Shown: positions 34,647 through 44,310, counted from the stretch's first letter. The stretch is 64,000 bases of DNA from an uncultured Coriobacteriaceae bacterium (GCA_902793195.1 CADBCS010000005.1:32491-96490), one strand, 5' to 3'. Numbers and translations are program-made. The notes: generated by a model not told the origin, from the sequence alone.

Positions 34647-35147
34647 TCAGTCATCCTCAAAGGAGACGTCGCGCAACAGGACCTGCTCGACCTTCCTAAA
34701 CAGCTTGGTGTACCACAGATCCTCCTGCGACTGCGGACGCACGAGGATCGTGCTCACCCCAGCGAGGTTGCCGGCAATCATGTCGGTAAACAGCTGGTCA
34801 CCCACAAGCACACTCTGCTCTGCGGGAACCCCCATGTACGTGAGCGCCAGATAGACCGCGACGGGCGCCGGCTTCATGGCGTGATGCACCACCGCGCAGC
34901 CGAGGCTCTGCGCCGACGCGCAGACCTCGTTCGTGTGATAGTTGTTGGAGATCATGCAGGTTACGATTCCATGTCCGCGCAAGTCATCCAGCCACGCACG
35001 CACCTCGGGAGGCGCCTCCTTCGTGTCACGTGGCACGAGCGTGTTGTCGCGATCGAGCAGCACGCAGCGAATGCCTGCCTCAACCAGCTCCTCCGCGCGG
35101 ATGCAGTCGACCGAGGCTATGTAGCGGTTTGGCCGGAAGATGGGCAT
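34647..35147 (-). CDS. yqeG: YqeG family HAD-IIIA phosphatase
   Basis: 166-aa HAD-superfamily protein. Motif I is DRDNTL (about 32-37), motif II is the Ser in MISNNY, and motif III/IV is in VGDQLFTDMIAGN. YqeG-type proteins are related to PGP phosphatase GEP4 of mitochondria; in bacteria the substrate is mostly unknown. It begins immediately after the mltG stop, so it is coupled with mltG, and it ends before the aroK promoter. Confidence 0.88.
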   Translation of the reverse strand: MPIFRPNRYIASVDCIRAEELVEAGIRCVLLDRDNTLVPRDTKEAPPEVRAWLDDLRGHGIVTCMISNNYHTNEVCASAQSLGCAVVHHAMKPAPVAVYLALTYMGVPAEQSVLVGDQLFTDMIAGNLAGVSTILVRPQSQEDLWYTKLFRKVEQVLLRDVSFEDD

Positions 35148-36482
35148 TTACGAATCCTTGCCTTCGGCTGCGGCCTGCTCCTCCAAGGCCTTGGCATAGG
35201 CCTCGTCGTGCTCCTCATACGTCTTGCTGAACGTATGGTTTTGGTATTTCTCGTTGTCGATGATAAAGAAGAAGAGGTACTCGCTCTCGGCTGGCTTCAT
35301 GGCCGCCTCGAGTGCCCATGCGCTCGGCGAGCAGATGGGGGTCGGCGGCAAGCCCTTGTTGAGATACGAGTTGTAGGGGCTCTCCTTCTTGAGGTCCTCG
35401 GCCGTGGCGGCGCCGTTGGTGACGTAGCCCATGGTCGCGTCGCTCTGCAGCATCATGCCCGAGTTGAGGCGGTTGTAGAACACCGACGAGACCAGTGGGC
35501 GATCCTCCTCCGTCACCGCCTCCTTCTCGATGATCGACGCCATCTTGAGGAGGTCGTAGTCGGTGAGGGTGATGTTGCTGTAGCGCTTTTGGAGCTCGGC
35601 CCGTGCCGCCTCGGTGTCGTAGGCATGCATCTCGTCCGCATACTGCGTGAGCATGCTCCGTATCACCCGGTCGGCAGTGGGCTTCTGGCCCGCGAAGTCG
35701 TACGTCTTGGGATAGAGGAACCCCTCGAGCGAGTCGTTGCCCACCCCCTTGAGGAACGGGTACTCGTTGACGTAGTTCGAGGCCTTCGCCTGCGCAAGGA
35801 AGTCGTTCTTTGGAATGCCCAGCTGCTCCTCCACGAGCGTGGAGACCCTGTCCAGGGTAAGGCCCTCCGGGATCTGCAGCTTGCCCTCCTTGGAGGTGGA
35901 GCCAGCGGCGAGCTGCCGCACCACCTCGGCGGGATCCATACCCGTCACGAACGTGTAGGTGCCGCATTGCAGGCTCGTGTCGGCATTCTGGTCGTGTGCG
36001 GCCTGCCGAAAATCCTTGCTGCTATGGATGACGCCGGCGTCGAGCAGGATCTTGATGATGTCGGAGCCGGACGACCCGTCGGGAATGACGACCGTGACCT
36101 CCTGGCCGTCCTCGACCCTGGCACCCTCGTACGGATGCATGATGTGGCGCACCAGGAAGAATCCGCCAACGCCTGCCCCGGCAAGCACCACGAGAACGAT
36201 GAGGACCACGAGGGCGCGCGGGACACCCCTGCGCGGACGTGCCTTGGCGTGGGTGGGCTTGTAGTGACGTGCCTTGCGCCTCCCGGAGCGATTGTCTTCC
36301 CTGCGCGATGCTTGAACACGGCTTTGGCTGGTACTGGATGCGGAACCGGTCGAACCGTCGACGCGCGGATGCGGGCGAGCGGGCTTCTCGGTCCTACCCC
36401 ACCGGGAGCGGGAGTCCGTGCTCGTTGTTTTTAGGCCATTCTCGCGTTTGCCGCCAGAACGTCGCCTTCGACTGCTGGGCAT
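35148..36482 (-). CDS. mltG: Endolytic murein transglycosylase MltG
   Basis: Membrane-bound lytic transglycosylase that releases nascent glycan strands; 444 aa. A long basic cytoplasmic tail rich in Arg/Ser/Gly (1-85) precedes one membrane segment (ALVVLIVLVVLAGAGVGGFF). LysM-like and YceG catalytic domains follow, with the family Glu in ASIIEKEAV and the QSDATMGYV and NKGLPPTPICSP motifs. It is 9 nt after ruvX and directly abuts yqeG. Confidence 0.92.
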   Translation of the reverse strand: MPSSRRRRSGGKRENGLKTTSTDSRSRWGRTEKPARPHPRVDGSTGSASSTSQSRVQASRREDNRSGRRKARHYKPTHAKARPRRGVPRALVVLIVLVVLAGAGVGGFFLVRHIMHPYEGARVEDGQEVTVVIPDGSSGSDIIKILLDAGVIHSSKDFRQAAHDQNADTSLQCGTYTFVTGMDPAEVVRQLAAGSTSKEGKLQIPEGLTLDRVSTLVEEQLGIPKNDFLAQAKASNYVNEYPFLKGVGNDSLEGFLYPKTYDFAGQKPTADRVIRSMLTQYADEMHAYDTEAARAELQKRYSNITLTDYDLLKMASIIEKEAVTEEDRPLVSSVFYNRLNSGMMLQSDATMGYVTNGAATAEDLKKESPYNSYLNKGLPPTPICSPSAWALEAAMKPAESEYLFFFIIDNEKYQNHTFSKTYEEHDEAYAKALEEQAAAEGKDS

Positions 36483-36491
36483 GACTGGCCC

Positions 36492-36905
36492 TCACTTCTT
36501 CTGCGCCTCGAGCCACGTCTGTAGAAACAGCGAGGCAGCGACCATGTCTACCTTGCCTCGCATACGCCGCTCGTCGAGTCCCTTCCTCCGAAGGATACGC
36601 TTTGCTTCTATAGATGACAGGCGTTCGTCCACAAACTCCAGAGGAATACCGCAAGTTGAGGAGATTATGAGTGCGACCTCGCGAATGTGCGCGGCCTGCG
36701 GCCCTTCCTCCCCAGCCAAGGTCGCGGGCAGACCGCACACGAGCATCTGTGGTTCGTAATCCTCGAGCACCCGTCGCCATGTTCGTGCGTTGGAGACGAC
36801 CTCGGCAGTGGGGAGCACGCACACGGGCGACGAGATCGTGCCCGTGGCGTCACTTGCCGCTATGCCGCAGCGAACGTCCCCTATGTCGAGTGCCAGTACC
36901 CTCAT
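36492..36905 (-). CDS. ruvX: Putative pre-16S rRNA nuclease YqgF/RuvX
   Basis: RNase H-fold nuclease proposed to trim the 16S rRNA 5' end; 137 aa. The first catalytic Asp is in LALDIGDVRCGIA, the Glu is in VDERLSS, and the last Asp is in GKVDMVAAS. The ATG at 36905 overlaps the alaS stop by four bases. The order alaS-ruvX-mltG is common in Gram-positive bacteria. Confidence 0.92.
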   Translation of the reverse strand: MRVLALDIGDVRCGIAASDATGTISSPVCVLPTAEVVSNARTWRRVLEDYEPQMLVCGLPATLAGEEGPQAAHIREVALIISSTCGIPLEFVDERLSSIEAKRILRRKGLDERRMRGKVDMVAASLFLQTWLEAQKK

Positions 36906-39562
36906 GCACCCAATTGCTCTTTGGCGGCAGCCAGAGCCGCATCGACGCCGGAGGCGTCGCGGCCACCCGCCTGGGCCATCGTGGAACGACCGCCACCCCG
37001 GCCGCCCACAAGACCGGCAATCTGGCGTATCACGTTGCCGGCGCCAAATCCTGCTGCAACGGCGGCATCGGTACCCGCGGCCAGAAGAGCGACCTTGTCC
37101 TTGGACACGACAGATGCGAGCACGCATGCGGACTCCATGCCCAGTCGGTCGCGAATCGTGTCCCACACGCCGCGCAGCTCGTTAGGAGACATCCCGTCGA
37201 GCTTGGCGACCACGAGCTTGTAACCGCCCAGGTCGACGGCCTGTTCGATGGCATTGGAGACCTTGCTGGAGGATCCACCCGTCAGCGCATCCTTGAGCTT
37301 CTTGGCCACAGTCTGAACCTCAAGTTGAAGTTGAGACACGCGAGCATCTATGTCATTGGGACGACACTTGAGTGCCGAGGAGAGCTTGTCCAGAATGGCC
37401 AGGCGCTCGTCCACGTAGGATATGGCGCCCACGGAGGTGACGGCCTCGATGCGACGCGTGTTGGCGCCGACCGAACCCTCCGAGACGATCTTGAACATGC
37501 CGATCTCGGCCGTGTTCGAGGCATGCGTTCCGCCGCACAGCTCACGCGAGAACGGCTTTGAGGAGGTTCCCGTGGATACGACGCGCACCACGTCACCATA
37601 CTTCTCGCCGAACAGCGCCACCGCGCCGCTCGCACGAGCCTCGTCGATGCCCATGACCTGCGTGACGATGGGCTCGGCGGCGAACACCTCCGCGTTGACC
37701 AGGCCCTCGACGCGCTCGATCTCGTCGCGCGTGAGCGCCTCGAAGTGCGTGAAGTCAAAGCGCAGGCGCTCGGGCATGACCAACGACCCCGCCTGGCTCA
37801 CATGCTCGCCCAACACGCTCTTGAGCGCGGCGTCGAGCAGGTGTGTCGCCGTATGGTTGCGACGGATGAGCTGCCTCCTGCCCACGTCGATGGAGGCCGA
37901 GACGGTCTCTCCCACCCTGAGCGCGCCAGTTGTCACCGTTCCGGCATGGGAGTAAAGCCCTCCCTCGCGGCTCAGCGTGTCCGAGACGGCCACCTCGATC
38001 CCATCCGCGCAGATGGTGCCCGTATCGCCCACTTGGCCACCCATCTCGGCGTAGAACGGGGTCTTGTCCAGAACGACCTCCACGGTGGCACCCTGCTCCG
38101 CGACGCCGACGCGCTCACCATCGCTCACGATAGCTAACACCCGCGCATCGTCGACCACGTCGTTGTTATAGCCACAGAACTCGGTCGCCTCAAGCTCGTC
38201 GGAGAGGGAGGTCCATACGTTGTTGAACGTGCCCCATGCGTCGCGGTTCGCGGAGGCACGCGCACGCTCTCGCTGCTCCTCCATCGCCGTCTCGAAGGCC
38301 GCCATGTCGAGCGTGCGCCCGTGGGCCTCGCACACCTCGCGCGTGAGGTCCACGGGGAAGCCGTAGGTGTCGTGGAGCGTAAAGGCAACCTCGCCCGCCA
38401 GCACCTCGCCGTCGCCGAGCTTGGCTATCTCGGCATTGAGGAGCTCCTCGCCCTTGTCGAGCGTGGCGTTGAAGCGCTCCTCCTCCGCAGAGATGATGCC
38501 GTCGATGAGGGCGGCGTTCTCGGTGAGTGCCGGATACACGTCGCCCATCACCTTGGTGACCTCGTGTGCGTACTCCATGAGGAACGCGCCGGTGATGCCC
38601 AGCAGGCGGCCATGGTAGACCGCACGCCTCAGCAGGCGGCGTAGGATGTATCCGCGGCCCTCGTTCGACGGGAGGATGCCGTCGCTGATCATGAACGTGA
38701 CCGCACGGGAGTGGTCGGCGATGATGCGCAGGGAGCGGTCGGCCCCCACTGCCTGTCCGCCGTACGTCTTCCCCGAAAGGCGCTCGCCCACGCCGAGCAG
38801 GCTCCTGAGGACGTCGCCCTCGTAGTTGGAGTGCTGGCCCTGCATGATAGCGGCGATGCGCTCCAGGCCCATTCCCGTGTCCACGTTGCGATGCGGGAGG
38901 TCCGGCATGGAACCGTCCTCCTGTCGGTCGTACTGCGTAAACACCAGGTTCCAAAACTCGAGGTAGCGGTCGCAGTCGCATCCCGGCGCGCAGTCTGGGC
39001 TCCCACAGCCATACTCCTTGCCCTGGTCGAAGTAGATCTCGGAGCAGGGCCCGCAGGGTCCTGTGGGGCCTGCAGCCCAGAAGTTGTCCTCCTCGCCCAG
39101 CCGCGTGATGTGGGTGGGATCTGCGCCGTACTTCTGCCAGAGCGCGATCGACTCGTCGTCGTCGGTGAACACGGTAAAGTACAGGCGGTCCATGGGCAGG
39201 CCCAGATGCTCGGGCAGCGTGCAGAACTCAACGGCCCAGCGGATCGCGTCCTCTTTCGTGTATCCGCCAAAGGCGAAGTTGCCCAGCATCTCGAAGAACG
39301 AGAGGTGGCGCGAGTCACCAATGTTGTCGATGTCGTTGGTGCGCAGGCACTTCTGGCACGAGCAGGCACCGATCTCGGACATGGTCTTGAGCCCCTGGTA
39401 GTACTCCTTGAACTGGTTCATGCCCGCATTGGACAAAAGCAGCGAGGGGTCGTCGGGGATGAGCGAGGACGACGGATACCGCTTGCACCCCTTGTCCTCA
39501 AAGAAGTCAAGGAAGTTCTTCCGAATTTCCGCAGTCGTCATGTAGCGTATGTCTGCACTCAT
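36902..39562 (-). CDS. alaS: Alanyl-tRNA synthetase
   Basis: Class II aminoacyl-tRNA synthetase, 886 aa, full length. The catalytic core begins near residue 10 with RKNFLDFFEDKGC. The editing domain carries NHTATHLLDAAL and CGGTHASNTAEI with the Zn/catalytic His and Cys. The C-terminal oligomerisation (C-Ala) domain includes a Gly-rich GGRGGGRSTMAQAGG stretch. No T-box or other leader is seen in the 33-nt gap after the sigma factor gene. Confidence 0.97.
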   Translation of the reverse strand: MSADIRYMTTAEIRKNFLDFFEDKGCKRYPSSSLIPDDPSLLLSNAGMNQFKEYYQGLKTMSEIGACSCQKCLRTNDIDNIGDSRHLSFFEMLGNFAFGGYTKEDAIRWAVEFCTLPEHLGLPMDRLYFTVFTDDDESIALWQKYGADPTHITRLGEEDNFWAAGPTGPCGPCSEIYFDQGKEYGCGSPDCAPGCDCDRYLEFWNLVFTQYDRQEDGSMPDLPHRNVDTGMGLERIAAIMQGQHSNYEGDVLRSLLGVGERLSGKTYGGQAVGADRSLRIIADHSRAVTFMISDGILPSNEGRGYILRRLLRRAVYHGRLLGITGAFLMEYAHEVTKVMGDVYPALTENAALIDGIISAEEERFNATLDKGEELLNAEIAKLGDGEVLAGEVAFTLHDTYGFPVDLTREVCEAHGRTLDMAAFETAMEEQRERARASANRDAWGTFNNVWTSLSDELEATEFCGYNNDVVDDARVLAIVSDGERVGVAEQGATVEVVLDKTPFYAEMGGQVGDTGTICADGIEVAVSDTLSREGGLYSHAGTVTTGALRVGETVSASIDVGRRQLIRRNHTATHLLDAALKSVLGEHVSQAGSLVMPERLRFDFTHFEALTRDEIERVEGLVNAEVFAAEPIVTQVMGIDEARASGAVALFGEKYGDVVRVVSTGTSSKPFSRELCGGTHASNTAEIGMFKIVSEGSVGANTRRIEAVTSVGAISYVDERLAILDKLSSALKCRPNDIDARVSQLQLEVQTVAKKLKDALTGGSSSKVSNAIEQAVDLGGYKLVVAKLDGMSPNELRGVWDTIRDRLGMESACVLASVVSKDKVALLAAGTDAAVAAGFGAGNVIRQIAGLVGGRGGGRSTMAQAGGRDASGVDAALAAAKEQLGA

Positions 39563-39595
39563 GGGTCTCCTCGTTTTCTTGTTGAACGGCTGGGG

Positions 39596-40408
39596 TTATT
39601 GCCCCGCACCCGTTGGGTCTATCTTCTGGTGAATGCGCGCCAGGGTACGGCGCAGCAGACGGGACACCTGAACCTGCGACACACCCAGTCGCTCGGCTAT
39701 CTCGACCTGCGTGAGCCCCTCCTCAAAGCGCATGCGGATGATGTCGCGCTCGCGCGTGGAGAAGTCGCGTATGGCGTCCTCGAGCAGGATGCGGTCGTCC
39801 GATGCGCTCAGCACGCTGTCCTCCGCTGCGTACTGGTCTATTACGGACGGAACGTCCTCGTCGTTGTCGCCGGCACCCTCCAGCGGAACCGAGCTGTAGG
39901 CGCTTGAGGACTCCATGGCCTCGAGCACGTCCTCGACGCTCGCCCCCACGCTGTCGGCTATCTCGTCGATCGAGGGGGAGCGCCGCAGCTCATGCGTGAG
40001 CTCCTCGGTCACCCGGTTGATCTTTGCGGAAAGCTCCTGCAGTCGCCGTGGCACGCGAACCGACCAGCCCTTGTCACGGAAGTGCCGCTTTATCTCCCCC
40101 ATTATGGTGGGCGTCGCATAGGTGGTGAACTCGAGCCCCCGCGACGGGTCAAAGCGATCGATGGCCTTTATGAGGCCAATGGTGCCAACCTGAACCAAGT
40201 CTTCCAGGGGCTCGCCCCGGTTCTTGAACTTTGAGGCGAGATAGCGCACCAAGTTGAGGTGGTTGACGACAAGCTGCTCGCGCGCCTCCTCGTCACCCTC
40301 CTCCTTGTACCTACGAAAGAGGTCGCGTGTGCGCCCCTTGTCCCAGGCAGGTCTCGACCGCGTGGTGTGCCCTCGCGTCCTCGATGCCGTGGGCTCAGCT
40401 TGCGTCAT
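39596..40408 (-). CDS. SigB/SigF-type alternative sigma factor
   Basis: 270-aa group 3 sigma factor. Region 2 (about 30-100) includes NLVRYLASKF and the -10-reading FTTYATPTIMGEIKRHFRD. Region 3 has VPRRLQELSAKI, and region 4 (about 215-265) has the helix-turn-helix EGLTQVEIAERLGVSQVQVSRLL. Acidic residues lie between regions 3 and 4. Such sigma factors are normally held by an RsbW/SpoIIAB anti-sigma kinase. Here the gene overlaps by 14 nt with a degenerate RsbW-like gene. A TTG 12 nt upstream is also in frame, but I prefer the ATG. It lies 33 nt before alaS. Confidence 0.9.
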   Translation of the reverse strand: MTQAEPTASRTRGHTTRSRPAWDKGRTRDLFRRYKEEGDEEAREQLVVNHLNLVRYLASKFKNRGEPLEDLVQVGTIGLIKAIDRFDPSRGLEFTTYATPTIMGEIKRHFRDKGWSVRVPRRLQELSAKINRVTEELTHELRRSPSIDEIADSVGASVEDVLEAMESSSAYSSVPLEGAGDNDEDVPSVIDQYAAEDSVLSASDDRILLEDAIRDFSTRERDIIRMRFEEGLTQVEIAERLGVSQVQVSRLLRRTLARIHQKIDPTGAGQ

Positions 40409-40781
40409 GGACGCCCCCAACCAGCTTGGTGACCCTCAGCACCGTATTGTTTCGCACGATCTCGCACGAGTCGCTCACCGCCTCGAGAAGCAGCTGCGCC
40501 AGCTCTATGTGGCTGGCGTCGGTGGGGTCTTGCGGAGGCATGGCCGCCCCAAGGCAGATCTCCATGCTCAGGGCCTCGTCCGTCACGAAGAAGTCGATCT
40601 CGCAGAGGTCGGGGCGGGTCGCGCACGAGAAGACGAAGGCCTCCTCGGCGACCATGCGGGCATCCTCCACCTCGTCGACGCTCATGGAGCACAACACGGC
40701 AAGATTGGCAGCCATCATGCGCACCGAACGCGCAAAGGTCGCCTCCGGCGGAACGGAAAGCCGCACGACACGCGTATCCAT
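40395..40781 (-). CDS. Degenerate RsbW/SpoIIAB-like anti-sigma factor
   Basis: 128 aa. The N-terminal half aligns with SpoIIAB/RsbW (SVPPEATFARSVRMMAANLA, then VEDARMVAEEA). The ATP site looks lost: the N-box SEAxTNA is EEAFVFSC without the Mg-binding Asn, the G1 box DxGxG is replaced by LGAAMPP, and no GLGL-type G2 box is found. The identity rests on this partial similarity and on the overlap with the sigma gene. It may bind the sigma factor without kinase activity, which would need a different switch from the classic RsbV partner switch. Confidence 0.65.
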   Translation of the reverse strand: MDTRVVRLSVPPEATFARSVRMMAANLAVLCSMSVDEVEDARMVAEEAFVFSCATRPDLCEIDFFVTDEALSMEICLGAAMPPQDPTDASHIELAQLLLEAVSDSCEIVRNNTVLRVTKLVGGVHDAS

Positions 40782-40787
40782 AGGCAG

Positions 40788-41399
40788 CTACTCCGAATCC
40801 TGTGCAGAGTCGGAGCCACCATACGTAACGTAGTGGTGCTGCTCGGCCTGCTCCTCGTCGCTCGGCAGATCGATCTCGGGGATGGCATGACGGTCGACCG
40901 ACGGGGTCTCCTTCTCGCCCTGCTCCTTCTCGCCGTGCGACTTGTCCATGATGCGGTGGCGGCGGCTCTTCTTGCCACCACGCCCCGTGAACTTGCCCAC
41001 GACGCCGGCAACGCCGCTCACGGCGCTGTTGGTGGCCTTCGAGACCGTGCTGGTCACGTTCGAGGCCGTGTCCGTTACGGATGACACGTCGATGAGGATG
41101 TCGTTGACGGACGCGAGGTCTACGGTCAGCACGTCCATGACGGTCGCCGTCTTGTCAAGGAGGGGGTCAACCTTCTTGACCGCGGGCTCGAGGTCGGCCA
41201 GTATGCCATCGGCCTTGGTGATGACCGGCTGCAACTGCTCGATGGTCTCGTTGGCCGAGGTCGCAACGTCGTCGGCCTGCTTGGTGATGTCGTCGACGGA
41301 TGCGCGGGTCTTACGAATAGTGAGGGCGAGTTCCACGAGAACCCATATTCCCACGACGATGAGAATCTCGAGAACGATGCGGAGGACGTTCATCTCCAC
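40788..41399 (-). CDS. Membrane-anchored coiled-coil protein, DUF948-like
   Basis: 203 aa. One N-terminal membrane helix (about 6-26) is followed by a long amphipathic helical region (about 30-135) with regular Val/Ile/Leu and many Asp/Thr/Ser, as in DUF948 general-stress proteins. A basic patch (GRGGKKSRRHR) and an acidic tail follow. The GTG at 41399 is well spaced after AAAGG. It stands 6 nt upstream of the anti-sigma-like gene and may belong to the same stress operon. Function unknown. Confidence 0.65.
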   Translation of the reverse strand: MEMNVLRIVLEILIVVGIWVLVELALTIRKTRASVDDITKQADDVATSANETIEQLQPVITKADGILADLEPAVKKVDPLLDKTATVMDVLTVDLASVNDILIDVSSVTDTASNVTSTVSKATNSAVSGVAGVVGKFTGRGGKKSRRHRIMDKSHGEKEQGEKETPSVDRHAIPEIDLPSDEEQAEQHHYVTYGGSDSAQDSE

Positions 41400-41463
41400 C
41401 CATACCTTTCTAAGTCGATGCCAAACGTCGATCGGGTGCGAAACGACGCATTATTACCTTATT

Positions 41464-42807
41464 CTAAACCAAATTGGCGCGGTCACGGGCCACAGCCTCC
41501 AATCGCCATGCTTCCCACCCACGCGAACCAGGCTTGAAGAAGGTTCCCCGCTCCAAGCCCTCGGGAAGATAGCGCTGCTCCACCCATCCCGCCGGGTAGT
41601 CGTGCGGGTACAGATAGGCACCATAGTCCTGCGACCCAGGTCGGTGACGGTCGCGCAAGTGGTTGGGGACCTCGCGACGCGGACCGCTCCTCACCTCTTC
41701 CAGCGCGGCGTCTATGCCCGCCTCCGCCGCATTGCTCTTGGGAGCCAGACACATGTACAACGCGGCCTGGGCCAAGTTGATGCGGCATTCCGGGTAGCCG
41801 ATGACCTCCGTGGCCCGAAACGCCGCCTCCGCCACGAGCAGTGCCTGCGGGTCGGCGTTGCCAATGTCCTCGGAGGCGAGCACGAAGATGCGACGCGCAA
41901 TGAACTTGGGGTCCTCCCCCGCGTCTATCATGCGCGCGAGCCAATACAGCGCCGCATCGGGATCGGACCCGCGCATCGACTTTATGAAGGCGGAGATCAC
42001 GTCGTAATGCATGTCCCCGTGCTTGTCGTAGGGCAGGCCATGGCGCGGGTTCGCCTCCCGCACATGCGCGACCGTAATATCCAACACCCGGTCCCCTCCG
42101 CCATCCCCCTGTCCCGCGGACCCATCTGCGGGCGCGGCCATCTGGCTGGCCAGCTCGAGCGAGGTGAGCGCCGAGCGCGCGTCGCCGCCAGCCATGCCCA
42201 CGATCTCCTCGAGCGCATCCTCCTGGAGCGCAAAGCGTCCGCCCAGCCCCTCTTCGGCCTCGAGTGCCCGCCTCACGATCAGTCGGATGTCGTCGTCGCC
42301 CAACGGCTTGAGCTCGATGACCCGCGAGCGCGAGATGAGCGCAGAGTTGACCTCGAAGAAGGGGTTCTCGGTCGTCGCGCCAACGAGCACGACCGTGCGG
42401 TTCTCCACGGCATGCAGCAACGCGTCCTGTTGGGACCTGTTGAACCGGTGAATCTCGTCGACGAACAGGATCGTGCGGCGGCCGCTCGCCAGCAGACGGG
42501 AGTCGGCGGCCTCTATCTCGCGCCTCAGGTCCTTGACGGTGCCGGTGATCGCGGACACCTCCACGAACTCCGCATGCGTCGTGTTGGCGATGATGCGGGC
42601 CAGCGTCGTCTTTCCCGTTCCAGCAGGACCATACAGCAACACGGAGGACAGCGTGTCGTGCTCTATGGCGACGCGCAGCCACGACTTGGGACCAACGATT
42701 TCCTGTTGGCCCACGTATCCGTCGAGCGTGCGTGGTCGCATGCGCACGGCGAGCGGGGCGTTGGCGTTGCGCGTCTGCCGTTCTATGTGGGAGAAGAGCG
42801 TGTCCAT
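41464..42807 (-). CDS. rarA: Replication-associated recombination protein RarA (MgsA)
   Basis: Clamp-loader-like AAA+ ATPase that acts at stalled forks; 447 aa. Walker A GPAGTGKTTLA is near 56-66, Walker B is LFVDEIHRFN, and sensor and arginine-finger regions with ATTENPFFEVN follow. The C-terminal tetramerisation domain includes DAALYWLARM and the HDYPAGWVEQRYLPEG motif. No clear Shine-Dalgarno is visible before the ATG at 42807. Confidence 0.94.
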   Translation of the reverse strand: MDTLFSHIERQTRNANAPLAVRMRPRTLDGYVGQQEIVGPKSWLRVAIEHDTLSSVLLYGPAGTGKTTLARIIANTTHAEFVEVSAITGTVKDLRREIEAADSRLLASGRRTILFVDEIHRFNRSQQDALLHAVENRTVVLVGATTENPFFEVNSALISRSRVIELKPLGDDDIRLIVRRALEAEEGLGGRFALQEDALEEIVGMAGGDARSALTSLELASQMAAPADGSAGQGDGGGDRVLDITVAHVREANPRHGLPYDKHGDMHYDVISAFIKSMRGSDPDAALYWLARMIDAGEDPKFIARRIFVLASEDIGNADPQALLVAEAAFRATEVIGYPECRINLAQAALYMCLAPKSNAAEAGIDAALEEVRSGPRREVPNHLRDRHRPGSQDYGAYLYPHDYPAGWVEQRYLPEGLERGTFFKPGSRGWEAWRLEAVARDRANLV

Positions 42808-42950
42808 GGAACCATTGTAACGCTCGATTGGCGAGTGGCCTTGCCAAGACGGGCAAAAACGGCCACGCTGTCATGGCCTCTTCGCCTCCAACTGGGGTTT
42901 TGCGCAACGGGGTCGCACGCGTGACCGTTTTTCCAACGGCCGAATGTTTG

Positions 42951-44189
42951 CTAGAAGTGCTCGCGACTGGGGAACATCCTCCTCGACCCCGGGTAAAGGT
43001 GCTCCAGGATGGCCAGGCAGTACCCGTCGGTCATGGAGGAGATGTAGTCCACCGTGGTGAGGTCGAGGTCGGCCTCCCAGTCGTAGTGGTGCCCGTAGTG
43101 GCCGAGCCACTGCTCAACGTAGCGAACGTGATGGCGAAACACCGGGGCCTCGGTGCGTCCCGCCACCAGGTCGTCTCGCACCTGCTCGTAGAGCTGACAA
43201 AACAGCTCGGCCATACCGCGGTCCAGGTCCCCGTTGACCTCTTGGGCCCCATAGATCTTCTGGTAGTTCTCGCGCTTGGCACGGCGCATCTCGCGGAAGG
43301 CCTCCTCGCTCATGGCGATTCGCCCTCGCCCGACGCTATTCTCCACCACGTCCGCGACGAACGCCCGCAGCGCCCAGGAGTTGTAGGCACCGCCCAGACC
43401 GTCGTCGAAGGTGCCCTCGTCCGCAATCCCCGCCCGGATGGCGTCCTGACGGTCCTTGCCCACGTAGGCGATGATGTCGCTCACCCGCACCACGCATCCC
43501 TCGAGCGTCGAGGGGGCAAGGTGCGCGATCGCGGCGTCGCCTCGCGCCCAACAGTCGCCCACCATCGCGTCGAAGTCTTCCATGCCAGACAAGCTGGAAG
43601 TGCGCAGTACCTGCTGCTCGAACTCGCCGTTGTGGCAGATCACGCCATCGAGCGTCTGCATGCTCACGTTGCGGCCGTACAGGACGTCGAGCACCCGCAC
43701 GCTCTGGACGTTGTGGAAGAACCACAGCCCGGTATGCTCGTGGAACACGTCGTTGAGGAAGCGCTCCCCCGCATGCCCAAACGGCGTGTGGCCGATGTCG
43801 TGCCCAAGGGCAATCGCCTCTATGAGGTCGAGGTTGAGGCCGAGTGCGCGACCGATGTCCCTGGCGACGCGGGCCACCAGCTGCACATGCAGGCCCCTCC
43901 TCGTGAGGTCGTCGTTTTCGCGAAACGAGAACACCTGGGTCTTTCCCGCAAGGCGGTTGTAGGAGGGCATGTGCATGATCTTCTCGGCGTCACGCACGAA
44001 CGCGGGACGCAGCGCCGAGTCTCGGTCGCGGTCTGCCCCGTCGCGACGGATGGCCTGCTCATGCCTCGTGGCGTTTGGGTTGGTTTCGGCACCCGCGATG
44101 AGGCGCGACACCTGCTCGCGCGCAGAGTCGGAGAGCTCGCCGGTGAGATGGGGGGCAAAGGGGTTGGTCAAGCCGTCACGCGTCGTCAT
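42951..44189 (-). CDS. dgt: Deoxyguanosinetriphosphate triphosphohydrolase (dGTPase, HD family)
   Basis: Splits dNTPs to nucleoside and triphosphate; 412 aa. The HD metal site is formed by His in RGLHVQLVARVARD, HD in ALGHDIGHTPFGHAGE and a later Asp in VRVSDIIAYVGKD. The N-terminal YNRLAGKTQVF motif is the family mark (dGTPase type 2). A GGAG site 9 nt upstream supports the ATG at 44189 over one 7 codons earlier. Confidence 0.9.
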   Translation of the reverse strand: MTTRDGLTNPFAPHLTGELSDSAREQVSRLIAGAETNPNATRHEQAIRRDGADRDRDSALRPAFVRDAEKIMHMPSYNRLAGKTQVFSFRENDDLTRRGLHVQLVARVARDIGRALGLNLDLIEAIALGHDIGHTPFGHAGERFLNDVFHEHTGLWFFHNVQSVRVLDVLYGRNVSMQTLDGVICHNGEFEQQVLRTSSLSGMEDFDAMVGDCWARGDAAIAHLAPSTLEGCVVRVSDIIAYVGKDRQDAIRAGIADEGTFDDGLGGAYNSWALRAFVADVVENSVGRGRIAMSEEAFREMRRAKRENYQKIYGAQEVNGDLDRGMAELFCQLYEQVRDDLVAGRTEAPVFRHHVRYVEQWLGHYGHHYDWEADLDLTTVDYISSMTDGYCLAILEHLYPGSRRMFPSREHF

Positions 44190-44275
44190 TTCTCCACACT
44201 CCGCACACATAGTCGCATCCTGACTGCCTTACAGGTTACACCCGCGCGCCCCATGCAAGAAGAGGGAGTGTTGCC

Positions 44276-44303
44276 GCGGTCCCAACAAGACGCACGGGAC
44301 CGC
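44276..44303 (-). terminator. Hairpin downstream of the HAD phosphatase gene
   Basis: GCGGTCCC (44276-44283) pairs perfectly with GGGACCGC (44296-44303), 12-nt loop, 8 nt past the stop codon of the upstream HAD gene. No T-run follows, so it is a weak intrinsic terminator at best. Confidence 0.4.
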
Positions 44304-44310
44304 CCGCAGG

